Positions 1 through 9,537 of a stretch of DNA of 64,000 nt are shown in pieces. Origin of the DNA: Candidatus Heimdallarchaeota archaeon (GTDB taxonomy: Archaea; Asgardarchaeota; Heimdallarchaeia; Heimdallarchaeales; Kariarchaeaceae); NCBI GenBank assembly GCA_026702845.1, contig JADCLS010000020.1:1-64000 (forward strand), in the 5' to 3' direction. Each line of letters opens with the position of its first letter. Positions within the stretch are counted from its first letter, which is position 1. The position numbers were made by a program, and so were the translations under genes. The notes beneath the pieces are model-generated. The model saw nothing but the letters and a program-made list of their open reading frames with translations, was not told the origin of the DNA and made no database searches.

Positions 1-1
1 T

Positions 2-61
2 GCATTTCCTGGAGGAATTCATACATTGACAAATGTTATGCAATCGATAGCAATTGCATGA
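2..61 (+). CDS. Possible C-terminal end of a gene cut by the window edge
   Basis: One plus-strand frame is open from the window edge to a TGA at 59-61 and encodes about 19 residues (A-F-P-G-G-I-H-T-L...). The composition looks protein-like, but the fragment is too short to identify. It may be chance; a second frame is also open to position 75. Confidence 0.22.
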   Translation, partial: AFPGGIHTLTNVMQSIAIA

Positions 62-220
62 AAGAACATAAGTAATGTAATGATGTAAAATTTTGTAGTT
101 ACAGCCATCAACACAAAACTAGACACAACCTATCCAGATGCTGCGGAAACTTAAATAGTTCATTCAAAAAAAAACTACTTCTTTCCAAAATTATTGTGTT
201 TTAGATATTCTAACGACCCT

Positions 221-529
221 TTAATTGATACTCTTCAAACTAGTTCCACAAGTGATACAGTAGATTGCATCAACTTCATTGTTTTGTCCACAGGCATCAC
301 ATACTGATTCTCTAATAGTATTCTTTATGGAAATACCTGCAAGTAATATTCCTGTAACTAGGAGTACAAGAATAAGAAACATCACAGGTAATATGGTTGA
401 ACTTGGACCGAGTGTAAGAAATGAGGCGATAAATATGCCAAGTAAAACTAGCACAATAGCAAAAGCGATTGCAGAAACAGATTCTTTGGAATCACTATTT
501 TGTTGAGGGATAATTACTGGAATAATCAT
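221..529 (-). CDS. Small membrane protein with C-terminal zinc ribbon
   Basis: This 102-residue protein has two strongly hydrophobic segments (about residues 18-42 and 45-67). They are followed by a C-terminal zinc ribbon with two Cys-x-x-Cys knuckles (CDAC near residue 78, CITC near residue 91). The ribbon probably lies in the cytoplasm. The start is ATG. Similar ribbon-plus-two-helix proteins occur at 36161 and 59434, so this looks like a recurrent small membrane architecture in this genome. The function is unknown; zinc binding is inferred from cysteine spacing only. Confidence 0.7.
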   Translation of the reverse strand: MIIPVIIPQQNSDSKESVSAIAFAIVLVLLGIFIASFLTLGPSSTILPVMFLILVLLVTGILLAGISIKNTIRESVCDACGQNNEVDAIYCITCGTSLKSIN

Positions 530-773
530 TTGCTAGATACATAGAGAATCGATCTAATAAAACTATACAATGCGTTACTATAATAATGATTGAATTTCGG
601 TATTGAGGGAGGAGAATATTGATTTGAGCGATTTGATAAGGATCATTTTCTAGATTTTGATATAATTTGTAGCAGTGATGCAAAAAATAGTACATTAAGA
701 ATCAATCAATAATTTGTAAGTTTCAGATAATAGATGAATAAAAAAGATAAAGAAAGTCAATTATTACAGTATA

Positions 774-1361
774 GTGATAAATGATTTTCGGTTCTGGTTT
801 CAATTGGGAAGTATAGCTAATCTAACATTGCTAACCCTTGCCAGTATTCTTGCCAAGCTAAGAGATGACCATAGTATTATCTATGATCCTATCTCAGCTA
901 CTGGAATTAGAACTGAGATCATGCATCCAACCATGAATTACCTTTTGAAAAGATCCTCCTTTCCATATTTTTTCTCATCAGCATTTCTTAGTGCTGGTTT
1001 TAGTTATATCTTGGGCTCACTACTTTCTAGTGATTTTGTTTTAAATATTCTAGGATCATTTTTTGGTATTTCACTACTAGGCATTGCAGCATTTGATAAT
1101 GGAAAATATTTCAACATACATCAGAATTTCGGTAAAGTCAACCAATTATCATATCTAATTCTCGTAAACTACATCATTATTTTTCATTTTAATTTGATAA
1201 ACTTCCTTTTGGGATACATCAGCATTTCTTTGTTGATAATATTTGTTTATTTGAGAAAACGACAGGAGAGGTTGGGAATTGAAAAACAGAATATCATCAG
1301 TCAGAAAATATTTATTATTTGTCAGCTGTTATTTCTTTATTTACTACCTGAATGGATATAA
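774..1361 (+). CDS. Multi-spanning membrane protein, possibly DUF998-like
   Basis: This 195-residue protein begins with GTG and has five or six predicted membrane helices joined by short loops. A D-P-I-S-A-T-G loop after the first helix and an FGKVNQLSYL stretch are loosely reminiscent of DUF998-type integral membrane proteins, but I cannot confirm the family. No signal peptide or catalytic motif is visible. It stands alone, convergent with the downstream serine dehydratase gene. Function unknown. Confidence 0.6.
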   Translation: MINDFRFWFQLGSIANLTLLTLASILAKLRDDHSIIYDPISATGIRTEIMHPTMNYLLKRSSFPYFFSSAFLSAGFSYILGSLLSSDFVLNILGSFFGISLLGIAAFDNGKYFNIHQNFGKVNQLSYLILVNYIIIFHFNLINFLLGYISISLLIIFVYLRKRQERLGIEKQNIISQKIFIICQLLFLYLLPEWI

Positions 1362-1400
1362 TCTCCTAGAAGCTAATAATGGTTGATATAAGATGATTTT

Positions 1401-2615
1401 CTAAGGATCATCCTCATAGTTGACTACTCGGAGTTGGTATACTCTGGCCAATCCACCGGCAGATGTCTCTTTGAAGTTCTTGCTCATAGATTCTCCAGTT
1501 TCCAACATGACCTCAACTACATCATCAAAACTAATTCTATGTGTTCCATCAGATAAAATAGCAAAATGTGCACAATCAAGAGCTCTCAATGCTGCATGTG
1601 CGTTTCGTTCAATACAGGGTATCTGCACAAGACCATATACCGGGTCACAGGTAAGTCCAAGATGATGCTCCATCCCCATCTCCGCGGCGTAACCAATCTG
1701 TTTTGGTGTTCCACCCATGATCTGACATGCAGCAGCTGCAGCCATGGCACAGGCAGTTCCCACCTCACCTTGACAGCCAACGTAAGCACCTGATATCGAC
1801 CCATTCTGTTTAACAATATTACCAATCACACCAGCTGTGGCAAGTGCTTGGATGATGATATCATCGGTGAGGTTCATTCTCCTCTTCATTGAGTAGAGCA
1901 CTGCAGGAACCACTCCACATGCACCACAGGTTGGTGCTGTGACAATAATCCCACCACTTGCATTTTCCTCACTCACTGCATAGGCATAGGCACTCATTCT
2001 TGTTTTGTACCTCATGGAGGTTTCAAGCATGCCACTCTTACTGTAAAATGAATGAGCCTTTCTGGGGAGTTTTAATCTTCCAGGTAGAGTTCCACGGTTT
2101 TTCAGGCCATTTCTCACGGATTGTTGCATAGCCTCCCAGATTTCTGCTAAAAATCCATCCACCTCTTCTCCTTCTCGATCCTTTACATACTCGTAGATTG
2201 TACCATATTCCTGCTCAACAACTTTGATGATTTCAGCCATATTTGCTTCAGGATACACTTCTCCCTCAGATGGGTCAGAGAGTAATGCTCCACCACCCAC
2301 ACTGTATTCCTCAACCGTTTCTGTCACCTCTCCAGCTTCATTAAATGCCTCAAATCTCATTCCATTAGTATGCAACGGCAATTCCTCATCAGCCTTCCAG
2401 ATAATATCAATCTCCTTATCTGGAATAGCACTATGTATGGCCTCATCAGTTAGATGACCTTTACCCGTTGCTGCTAGGCTACCAAATAGGGTAACTCTGA
2501 TTTTATGAGCATCAGGGTTATTGTTTATAAATTTAAGACTCGCTGCTCTTGGTGCCATGGTATGTGAACTTGAGGGTCCTGTCCCGATTCGATACAGTTC
2601 CTTGAGGGATCGCAT
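1401..2615 (-). CDS. sdaA: L-serine ammonia-lyase, iron-sulfur type, single chain
   Basis: This enzyme deaminates L-serine to pyruvate and ammonia with a [4Fe-4S] cluster. The 404-residue chain begins with the GTGPSSSHTMAP signature of the serine-binding beta domain. It continues into the alpha domain with the three cluster cysteines in their family contexts (VGCQGEVGTAC, LTCDPVYG, IPCIERN). It is somewhat shorter than bacterial single-chain enzymes (about 450). The start is ATG. It is transcribed alone, divergently from the TPR gene at 2762 across a 146-base gap. It should feed pyruvate into ferredoxin-linked fermentation. Identification is confident; physiological direction is inferred. Confidence 0.93.
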   Translation of the reverse strand: MRSLKELYRIGTGPSSSHTMAPRAASLKFINNNPDAHKIRVTLFGSLAATGKGHLTDEAIHSAIPDKEIDIIWKADEELPLHTNGMRFEAFNEAGEVTETVEEYSVGGGALLSDPSEGEVYPEANMAEIIKVVEQEYGTIYEYVKDREGEEVDGFLAEIWEAMQQSVRNGLKNRGTLPGRLKLPRKAHSFYSKSGMLETSMRYKTRMSAYAYAVSEENASGGIIVTAPTCGACGVVPAVLYSMKRRMNLTDDIIIQALATAGVIGNIVKQNGSISGAYVGCQGEVGTACAMAAAAACQIMGGTPKQIGYAAEMGMEHHLGLTCDPVYGLVQIPCIERNAHAALRALDCAHFAILSDGTHRISFDDVVEVMLETGESMSKNFKETSAGGLARVYQLRVVNYEDDP

Positions 2616-2761
2616 TAGTTCACATGTTCTCTTCCGGGTATTTAAGGAGGTAGTAATTTGTTGTTACTTTCTTCCTATACTTAGCATACGAAATTATGAT
2701 CAATCCTATAATGGTATCACGATAGGTAAAAATAACCTACATTCCGGCTAATACTTACCCT

Positions 2762-4738
2762 ATGCGAGAGATTGTCTGCACCTACCTGGATAAGGGTGAA
2801 TTCAAATTGGCACATGATATTATCAGAACAATTGATGATGATCTGGAAAGACAATACCTCTCAGCTCTTTACTATTATACCTCTGGGTATTATACTCGAG
2901 GAGTTGAAGAATTACCTGATATGCCCTCAGGATCAGCCAACTATGTGGATGGTCAAATTCTCAAATCTAAATTTCTCTGGAGACAGGATAGGCTGAATGA
3001 GGCTTTGGATTGTCTCAAATCCATTGATTCAGGATTGAAGGGAGAGGAATTAGCCAAAGTAGTGAGTAGCAGGGTAACGATATTACTCAACCTTGGGAGA
3101 ACAGATTACCGTTTCGACAATGCAATCTTTACAGATGATTTTAATAATTTGCTAGATTTATGTGAGAAACAGAGAAAATTTTGTAAAAAGCAGAAATTAG
3201 AGCGATTGGAGTATGATCTGAATAATGTGTTGGCCTTTCTATATGCATTGACAGGAGATCACGAGAAGGGATTAACCATGCTGCAGAGTAATCTCTGGTA
3301 TGCGAGGAAAAATAAGCTCAGAACTCTTGAAGGATTTACACATGAATTAATTGCTACTTTTCAGCTCATGGAATATACCGATTCACAGGAGGCTGCCTAT
3401 CATGTGGGATTATCACTGGAGATACGTGAGACTATTGATGATCTTCCAGGTATTGCAAGATCACAAATAATTCTTAGTCATATCGCCTATGAGCATTCAA
3501 GACTTATAGACTCCTATGGTCATCTGGCCAGGGCCAAGCATATCTACAAGAAACTTTCTAATCCACTTGAGATGACTTGGGTAGCTTTTATCATTGGTTA
3601 TAGAATGTTCTATCCAGAAGCTAAGCTCAAACAATCGGAGAAATCTCTCCGTGATGCCTTACTATCATTCAAAGCTCTCAATTGTGAGCAGGGGACAGCT
3701 ATCACTCTTACTCGTTTGGGTAGTATTGAATTGGCTAAGGGGAATCTGGATGAGGCTTTATCAATGCATACTGAGGCTGAACATATCGTGACAAATTGGG
3801 AATATAATAGTCCGATACATGCCATCATTGCATATCATCAGGGAACTATTCACAAATTGTATGGACAGCTAGATAAAGCAAGAGGATTATTTGAATTTGC
3901 ACTACAGCAGATGAATAAACTTGGTCATAGATATTATTCTGCTCATGTCCTCAATGAACTCGGCGATATTTGCAGGATCTATGGTGAATATAAGAATGCC
4001 CTTCAGTACTATACTTCTGCATTGAAGGCCACAGAGGATCTTGATCGGTGTCTCACTGTAGATTTCATTGATGCAACTAGTTGCTATTCTGCATTAATCA
4101 TGACCTCTGAGACCAATATTGAAGATCAGCAGCCATATATTAATCGTCTGGAGATCCTTGAGGGAAGTGAGTATGCTGATTCTTTTTGGATACGTGAATC
4201 CCTCATTATTGCTAGAGCAATTTATCTTATGCAACAACCAAGATTGAAACAACATTACAAAGCTCAGGAGATGCTCGAGCACTTGGTGGATAATCAATCG
4301 TTCACCAATATCAACTCAAGCTATGCCGCAGAAATGCTGCTAATACAGCTACTACTAGATGAGTACAAGATATCGGGTTATAATCCCATAATTGAAGAAG
4401 TGAAAACTCGGCTCTTAAACCTGAAATCCACTGCTACGAGCAATAATCTTGCTCCTATGCAGATAGATGTTGGAGTATTATTTGCGAAGATGATGCAGAT
4501 AGAAGGGAATTTTGAAGATAGTGAAACAATGCTTAGAGAATTACTTCACACAGCTGAATCACTAAATCTTCTCAATAGATCTGATATTATACTACAAGAA
4601 ATAGATTCTCTGGAAAATGACATACAGCAATTTAAAATATATACCAAGGATTTAGATCTCAGGGAACGATTGGAAACAATGAAAATCCAGAATTACCTGG
4701 ATATGGCAAAGAAACATCTTGCTGGATTGAAGAAATGA
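2762..4738 (+). CDS. Tetratricopeptide-repeat protein
   Basis: This 658-residue protein is almost entirely alpha-helical and made of tandem TPR-like helix pairs. Clear repeats include those around AKGNLDEALSMHTEAE, LYGQLDKARGLFEFAL and IYGEYKNALQYYTSAL (residues about 325-430). It has no membrane segment or signal peptide, so it is probably a cytoplasmic scaffold. The PP2C-like phosphatase gene follows after only 9 bases, so the two are probably co-transcribed and may form a regulatory pair. The specific partner is unknown. Two more TPR proteins lie in the window (27473, 37823), but this one lacks the longin-like tail of the 27473 protein. Confidence 0.88.
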   Translation: MREIVCTYLDKGEFKLAHDIIRTIDDDLERQYLSALYYYTSGYYTRGVEELPDMPSGSANYVDGQILKSKFLWRQDRLNEALDCLKSIDSGLKGEELAKVVSSRVTILLNLGRTDYRFDNAIFTDDFNNLLDLCEKQRKFCKKQKLERLEYDLNNVLAFLYALTGDHEKGLTMLQSNLWYARKNKLRTLEGFTHELIATFQLMEYTDSQEAAYHVGLSLEIRETIDDLPGIARSQIILSHIAYEHSRLIDSYGHLARAKHIYKKLSNPLEMTWVAFIIGYRMFYPEAKLKQSEKSLRDALLSFKALNCEQGTAITLTRLGSIELAKGNLDEALSMHTEAEHIVTNWEYNSPIHAIIAYHQGTIHKLYGQLDKARGLFEFALQQMNKLGHRYYSAHVLNELGDICRIYGEYKNALQYYTSALKATEDLDRCLTVDFIDATSCYSALIMTSETNIEDQQPYINRLEILEGSEYADSFWIRESLIIARAIYLMQQPRLKQHYKAQEMLEHLVDNQSFTNINSSYAAEMLLIQLLLDEYKISGYNPIIEEVKTRLLNLKSTATSNNLAPMQIDVGVLFAKMMQIEGNFEDSETMLRELLHTAESLNLLNRSDIILQEIDSLENDIQQFKIYTKDLDLRERLETMKIQNYLDMAKKHLAGLKK

Positions 4739-4747
4739 GGATATAAT

Positions 4748-5557
4748 ATGCGAAAAGAAGAAATGGATTTCCAAAAACGATTATATTTGTTAGGTCGAGA
4801 CTATCCTAACCTTGGGGTTGTCAAACAGGCCAATATGACATTTGATACTTACTCGATTTCAGTAGCTTTATCCTGTGGAAAAACAACTCATGAACATCAA
4901 TATGGGAGACCCAATGAGGATTCTGTTGGTTTTGTTAAGGATGGAGATGTATCTGTTGCAGTGATTGCAGATTCACATTTTGGTGGTGTAATTGCTGATG
5001 CCATGGTTCTAGCATTTATTGAGGACTTCCATATATATTCTGATGATCTCATAAAATTGGTAGGTTACTCACATGAGCATCAATTTCGGGAGGTTTCCAC
5101 AGTTATCAGAAGACAATTAGAGTATGCCATGATGACAAAATTACCTGAAATTAGAGATGGCAAACAAGTAGGAGAATCAACCGTCATCATCTGTATCATG
5201 TTGGAAAATGAGCTCTTCTATTTCTCCATGGGAGATTCGATGCTCTACATTAAGACTAACAATACAGTTCGTATGCTTGAGCAGAATAATTTCTCATTTA
5301 TCACTCGAGACCTCCACACTCTCCCTCATTTCATTACTGATTACATGGGTTATGAGAAATTACCTGACTCGTACACCCTGCTCTTGATTACTGATGGATT
5401 CCCAGGAATTTATGGTAATCCTCCACCAGAATGCAGCGTTGTTTCACCATATATTAGTGAAATAAGTAGGGAAACTGCAAGCAATATTATTAATCATTGT
5501 TGGTCCTTGGGTGCTCAGGATAATTTGGGGATTATCGTGATTCAAAGCAGCTATTAA
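4748..5557 (+). CDS. PP2C-family protein phosphatase-like protein
   Basis: This 269-residue protein shows the ordered PP2C motifs: N-E-D-S near residue 57, A-D-S-H-F-G-G in place of the usual DGMGG near residue 74, a G-D-S strand near residue 158, I-T-D-G near residue 213 and a final A-Q-D-N-L-G-I-I-V-I. The aspartates are those that bind two Mn/Mg ions in PP2C enzymes. Activity on phospho-Ser/Thr is therefore plausible but not certain, because the DG of the second motif is altered. It follows the TPR gene by 9 bases. I infer a phosphatase recruited by, or regulating, the TPR protein. No Ser/Thr kinase is visible nearby. Confidence 0.82.
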   Translation: MRKEEMDFQKRLYLLGRDYPNLGVVKQANMTFDTYSISVALSCGKTTHEHQYGRPNEDSVGFVKDGDVSVAVIADSHFGGVIADAMVLAFIEDFHIYSDDLIKLVGYSHEHQFREVSTVIRRQLEYAMMTKLPEIRDGKQVGESTVIICIMLENELFYFSMGDSMLYIKTNNTVRMLEQNNFSFITRDLHTLPHFITDYMGYEKLPDSYTLLLITDGFPGIYGNPPPECSVVSPYISEISRETASNIINHCWSLGAQDNLGIIVIQSSY

Positions 5558-5605
5558 CAGCTAAGAACCAAAGGGTTTTATTCAAATTGTATCTCTGTCT
5601 ATTTG

Positions 5606-6685
5606 ATGCCTTCACTTGATGATCCCCTGAAACTACGATGCGGAGTGATCTTACCCAACAAAATTGCACTTGCTCCCCTGACCAATACCCAATCCTATGA
5701 TGATGGAACATTGAGTGAGGAGGAATACATGTGGATTACCCATCGTGGTGGTCATTTTGGGCTCATCTCCACGTGTGCAGCCTATGTATCACTAGAAGGC
5801 AAAGCATGGCGAGGTCAACTTGGCATTGCTGATGAAGAACATTTCTTTGGACTAAGACAAATGGCACTGGGAATTAGAGCAACACAATCAGTGTCCATGG
5901 TTCAATTACATCATGCAGGAAACAAAGCCTCCCTAACCCCTCAAAGAATCTCTTCCTCTGCATCTGATGGTGTAATAAAAGCCACAATTGAGGATATTCA
6001 TCGCATACGTGATGATTTCATCAATGCTTCCAAATTAGCAGAACGAGCGGGATTTGATGGTATTGAAGTTCATGGAGCAAATGGGTATATTTTCACACAG
6101 TTTCTAGCACCTGCAGATAATACTCGAGATGATGAGTATGGTGGATCTTTAGAAAATAGAGCTCGATTGTTACGAGAAACTGTACAGGGGATACGAAAGG
6201 CAGTATCTGAAGAATTTATGGTTAATGTCAGGATCTCACCAGTTGATCTCTATGATAGGAAGGGGTTAACACTTAAGGATAGTCTACAGGTGGGTAAATG
6301 GCTTGCAGAGGATGGAATAGATGTTCTTCATCTATCATTACGTAATGCCGACGGACCAGCACCCTTTGAGGATGATAAGAGATCAGTAGTCCGAGCTTTC
6401 AGAGATACGCTACCTGATGATGTCAAAATCGAAGCTGCAGGAGGGATCTGGACACGAGAGCAGGCTAATCGAGCACTGAAAGAGGGTGCAGATATAATTG
6501 CTCTTGGCAAATCAGCCATAGTTCATCCTGACTGGCTTGAGGCATCCAAATCACCTGATTTCAACCCTATGATGCCTAAATGGGATCCTGAATATCTCAA
6601 ATCAGTCAAAGTGGGGCCGAAATTCATCAACTACTTATTGAAATTTCCCGGGTTACTAGTCGGTGGAGCACCTGCGAGAGAATAA
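5606..6685 (+). CDS. NADH:flavin oxidoreductase, Old Yellow Enzyme family
   Basis: This 359-residue FMN-dependent TIM-barrel oxidoreductase starts at ATG 5606; a TTG lies one codon upstream. Family signatures are clear: N-K-I-A-L-A-P-L-T near the start, Q-L-H-H-A-G-N-K at the FMN site, the G-F-D-G-I-E-V-H-G-A-N-G-Y substrate-binding stretch, F-L-A-P-x-x-N-x-R-x-D-E-Y-G-G-S and a C-terminal phosphate-binding A-L-G-K-S-A. It lacks the C-terminal iron-sulfur/flavodoxin-like extension of 2,4-dienoyl-CoA reductases, so it is a short ene-reductase type. The substrate is unknown. It is convergent with pabB, separated by 4 bases. Confidence 0.92.
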   Translation: MPSLDDPLKLRCGVILPNKIALAPLTNTQSYDDGTLSEEEYMWITHRGGHFGLISTCAAYVSLEGKAWRGQLGIADEEHFFGLRQMALGIRATQSVSMVQLHHAGNKASLTPQRISSSASDGVIKATIEDIHRIRDDFINASKLAERAGFDGIEVHGANGYIFTQFLAPADNTRDDEYGGSLENRARLLRETVQGIRKAVSEEFMVNVRISPVDLYDRKGLTLKDSLQVGKWLAEDGIDVLHLSLRNADGPAPFEDDKRSVVRAFRDTLPDDVKIEAAGGIWTREQANRALKEGADIIALGKSAIVHPDWLEASKSPDFNPMMPKWDPEYLKSVKVGPKFINYLLKFPGLLVGGAPARE

Positions 6686-6689
6686 TTTG

Positions 6690-8795
6690 TTAAGGAATTT
6701 CATTCGATTCTGATTGCCAAATCACCTGTTTCAAAGCATTAATAATCCGTTTTACAGGTTGAATTCCAATTAATGCATTGCTGGCTGCAATTGCAGTAAC
6801 CATGTCCAACTCTTGAACTGAAATATCACGTAGGTTTACTCGATATTCATTTATCATTTTAGAGCGGATTGTTCCTTGTACTACAAATTTCTCTGGAGTA
6901 TACCATTGATTTTGTAGCTTGAAGTAAAATGTGGATCTTCCCCCTTCTAAAATATAGCCATTTGAAACAATGAGTGAATCAAAAACCCCATGACTTATTC
7001 CTTCACGCATATATTTTGCATATTCTCCATATCGTATTGGTTTAAACCCTTTTTCTACCTCTTGAAAGGCAATCCCTTCAAAAGTTGAATATGTGTTTAA
7101 CATTAATTCTATTTCTTCAGGTTCAGTATAGGGAAATATTTGCACATAATAATTCCATACCCCCTGATCATGATACACCATCAGTTTCATCCTAGCATTG
7201 TATGCCAGATTAATCATGGCTAACTGGGCCAGCTCTTCATATTCAGGGAATTTCATCCTTATTTGATAATAATCAATACCTCTTTTCATCCTCTGTTCAT
7301 GAAGTTCATGATGTTGTATTGTTCCTTGTTTGATCCTAATTGTCTCAAAAAACCCACGATTGGAATTAATGGTGGGGGCATTTCGAACAGTGACATATTT
7401 TCCATTATGTAAGGCGATCTCTCCTGTGAATCCATAGCCAAAGTATTTGGCAATATGCTTGGCCTTATGCAGGGATTCAATGAATTCATCTGTTGGATCT
7501 GAATCAGCAACAATGCCACCTCCGGCATTGAATATAAGATGTTTATTCATAGAAGTGATCGTTCTGATGGCAATGTTGAACTCTGTGTCTCCATTCAGTG
7601 CAAGATACCCGATTGATCCCGTATAGATGCCACGTGGTGTATTCTCGGTTTCCTCGATAATTTCCATGGCTCGTAATTTGGGAACCCCAGTTATGCTCCC
7701 ACCCGGGAATGCCCTAAGGAGTAATTTCCATGCTGCTTCTGGGTTGGCATCAATTGTTGCAGTAACAGTACTAACGAGATGATGAACATTAGTGTAGGAT
7801 TCAAGCGCTGCATGTTTTTCAACACTTACTGATGCAGGATGACAACTCTTACCTAGATCATTTCTAAGTAGGTCCACAATCATGGAAAGCTCTGCTTGAT
7901 CCTTTTTACTATTGAGTAATTCAATTGATAATCTCTCATCCTCCTCCATTGTCTTTCCTCTGGGCCTTGTACCTTTGATAGGTTTGGTTATTACCTTTCT
8001 TTCACGTATGGAAAGAAAAAGCTCTGGAGAGATGGAGAGGATTTCAAATGCTCCAGTTTCTACATATGCATCATGATTGACATGAAACCTGGAAATGAGT
8101 GAGAGAAATTCTTCTCTTGCATTAAGTTGCTTCTGTACTTGAAATTTCTGTGTGTAGTTTGCTTGATATATATCGCCTGCATGGATATATTCTATAATTC
8201 TAGATACATTCTTTGTATACTCTGAAATATGAGTATTTGAGATGTTATCCTGAGGAATGAACTTTGCAGATACTTTTGGTGTAACAATGGGGGCATCCAA
8301 TTTAATTATTTTAATTAGATTCCTCGAAAAAATCAGGTACAGACTTGGTAATATGAAATATATCTCGGGAATAATTGACTCATCATCTCGATGCTTGTGC
8401 TCTTCCAAGAGACGGCCAAGTTCATAAGATAAAAAACCATAATATCCAAAATATGGAGCAATTATACCTGTGGATACATGTTTTTTTGCGTGCTCCTGAA
8501 GTTTATGTGGTAGAACATGCCAAAAATTATCTTCATATCTTTGGGTAGAAGTTACAAGTACTCCTGCATCTAGAATGACATAATCCATGGGATTTGCAAC
8601 AAGTAATCGTTCTCCTCGGCCCGTATTATTTAGTAATATCGGGTAACAATTATCAGGTAATTTTCTCAGACTCAACTCCGGTTCGTTGTCCTCTAACATA
8701 AGTGCTCGAATCAATTTAGTTATGGTTTCCTCTGATTCAGTGGATTCAAGGATCTCGAGATGTTGTTTCTTAAAGTAATAGTGACATATAAACAT
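6690..8795 (-). CDS. pabB-pabC: Aminodeoxychorismate synthase component I fused to aminodeoxychorismate lyase
   Basis: This 701-residue fusion has two parts. Residues about 1-460 are chorismate-binding, with G-D-I-Y-Q-A-N-Y-T-Q, the P-I-K-G-T motif whose lysine marks PabB rather than anthranilate synthase (which has Ala), L-R-N-D-L-G and G-S-I-T-G-V-P-K. Residues about 465-701 are a class IV PLP lyase/aminotransferase (N-R-G-F-F-E-T-I-R at its start). Together with PabA it should convert chorismate to 4-aminobenzoate for folate or pterin synthesis. Its ATG overlaps the pabA stop by one base (TGATG), so the two are coupled. The lyase half could have a different substrate, but the fusion favours pABA. 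Confidence 0.92.
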   Translation of the reverse strand: MFICHYYFKKQHLEILESTESEETITKLIRALMLEDNEPELSLRKLPDNCYPILLNNTGRGERLLVANPMDYVILDAGVLVTSTQRYEDNFWHVLPHKLQEHAKKHVSTGIIAPYFGYYGFLSYELGRLLEEHKHRDDESIIPEIYFILPSLYLIFSRNLIKIIKLDAPIVTPKVSAKFIPQDNISNTHISEYTKNVSRIIEYIHAGDIYQANYTQKFQVQKQLNAREEFLSLISRFHVNHDAYVETGAFEILSISPELFLSIRERKVITKPIKGTRPRGKTMEEDERLSIELLNSKKDQAELSMIVDLLRNDLGKSCHPASVSVEKHAALESYTNVHHLVSTVTATIDANPEAAWKLLLRAFPGGSITGVPKLRAMEIIEETENTPRGIYTGSIGYLALNGDTEFNIAIRTITSMNKHLIFNAGGGIVADSDPTDEFIESLHKAKHIAKYFGYGFTGEIALHNGKYVTVRNAPTINSNRGFFETIRIKQGTIQHHELHEQRMKRGIDYYQIRMKFPEYEELAQLAMINLAYNARMKLMVYHDQGVWNYYVQIFPYTEPEEIELMLNTYSTFEGIAFQEVEKGFKPIRYGEYAKYMREGISHGVFDSLIVSNGYILEGGRSTFYFKLQNQWYTPEKFVVQGTIRSKMINEYRVNLRDISVQELDMVTAIAASNALIGIQPVKRIINALKQVIWQSESNEIP

Positions 8796-9415
8796 CAGAA
8801 ATGATCCTCCACAAAGTTTTTCATCATCTCCTGCCCAGAAAGCGTGAGAAAACTCTCAGGATGGAATTGAACTGCGGATATCTTGAGATCTGAATCAGCA
8901 AACGCCATAACTACTCCATCTACCTTACTTTTTATTGTAAAATTATCAGCAATATCCATGGTCATGAGTGAATGATACCTTGCCACCTGAGTTGGACTCT
9001 CAATCCCTTGGAATATTCCCTTCTTGTCATGATGAATAATACTAATCTTCCCATGCATCGGAGTTGGTGACCTGATAGTTTTACCACCAAAAACTTCGTT
9101 AATCGCCTGCATCCCTAAACAGATGCCCAGCATAGGTATCTTCCCGGAATAATGCTTGATCACCTCTTTCATAATGCCTGCATTTTTAGGAATACCCGGA
9201 CCGGGGGATAAAATGAGCCTTTGGATCTCCAAAGATATGCATTCCTCCAAGCTTATCGCCTTGGCTTTAATCACCCTCACAGGGGCCCCAATTTTCAACA
9301 AAGACTGAACTATATTATGAGTAAAGCTATCCTCTGCATCAAGAATGGTAACTTGTGGATACAGAGAAGTACTAGGCATAAATACCTCAATTACCTCAGT
9401 AATCGTCTTTGTCAT
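8795..9415 (-). CDS. pabA: Aminodeoxychorismate synthase glutamine amidotransferase subunit
   Basis: This 206-residue class I glutamine amidotransferase supplies ammonia to PabB. The nucleophile elbow G-I-C-L-G-M-Q and the C-terminal V-Q-F-H-P-E-S (catalytic His-Glu) are intact. L-S-P-G-P-G-x-P forms the oxyanion region. About ten residues precede the usual start of the fold, so a slightly later start is possible. It is the first gene of the pabA-pabBC unit, and the fused downstream lyase is why I prefer PabA over TrpG. The promoter should lie in the 393-base divergent gap shared with the mutase genes. Confidence 0.9.
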   Translation of the reverse strand: MTKTITEVIEVFMPSTSLYPQVTILDAEDSFTHNIVQSLLKIGAPVRVIKAKAISLEECISLEIQRLILSPGPGIPKNAGIMKEVIKHYSGKIPMLGICLGMQAINEVFGGKTIRSPTPMHGKISIIHHDKKGIFQGIESPTQVARYHSLMTMDIADNFTIKSKVDGVVMAFADSDLKISAVQFHPESFLTLSGQEMMKNFVEDHF

Positions 9416-9537
9416 ATCTCAAATAGAAATTTTTAATCATAAAAAATTATCTACTCCTCCAGTAATGATTTCAGAATCCTTGGTAAATTTCTTCAGAATG
9501 CAAAATAATTCATTTATATTCTTACTTGGTAAGAAAC

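Noticed and set aside
38..59. Inverted repeat ATGCAAT...ATTGCAT at the left edge
   Set aside because: It is short, AT-rich and lies within a frame that may be coding. Chance is likely.
495..695. A 66-residue minus-strand frame upstream of the zinc-ribbon gene
   Set aside because: It overlaps the 5' end of the zinc-ribbon gene. Its composition (many Tyr, Ile and Asn) is what AT-rich non-coding DNA gives, and it shows no ribosome site.
1420..1793. Plus-strand frames inside the serine dehydratase gene
   Set aside because: They are antisense to conserved sdaA motifs.
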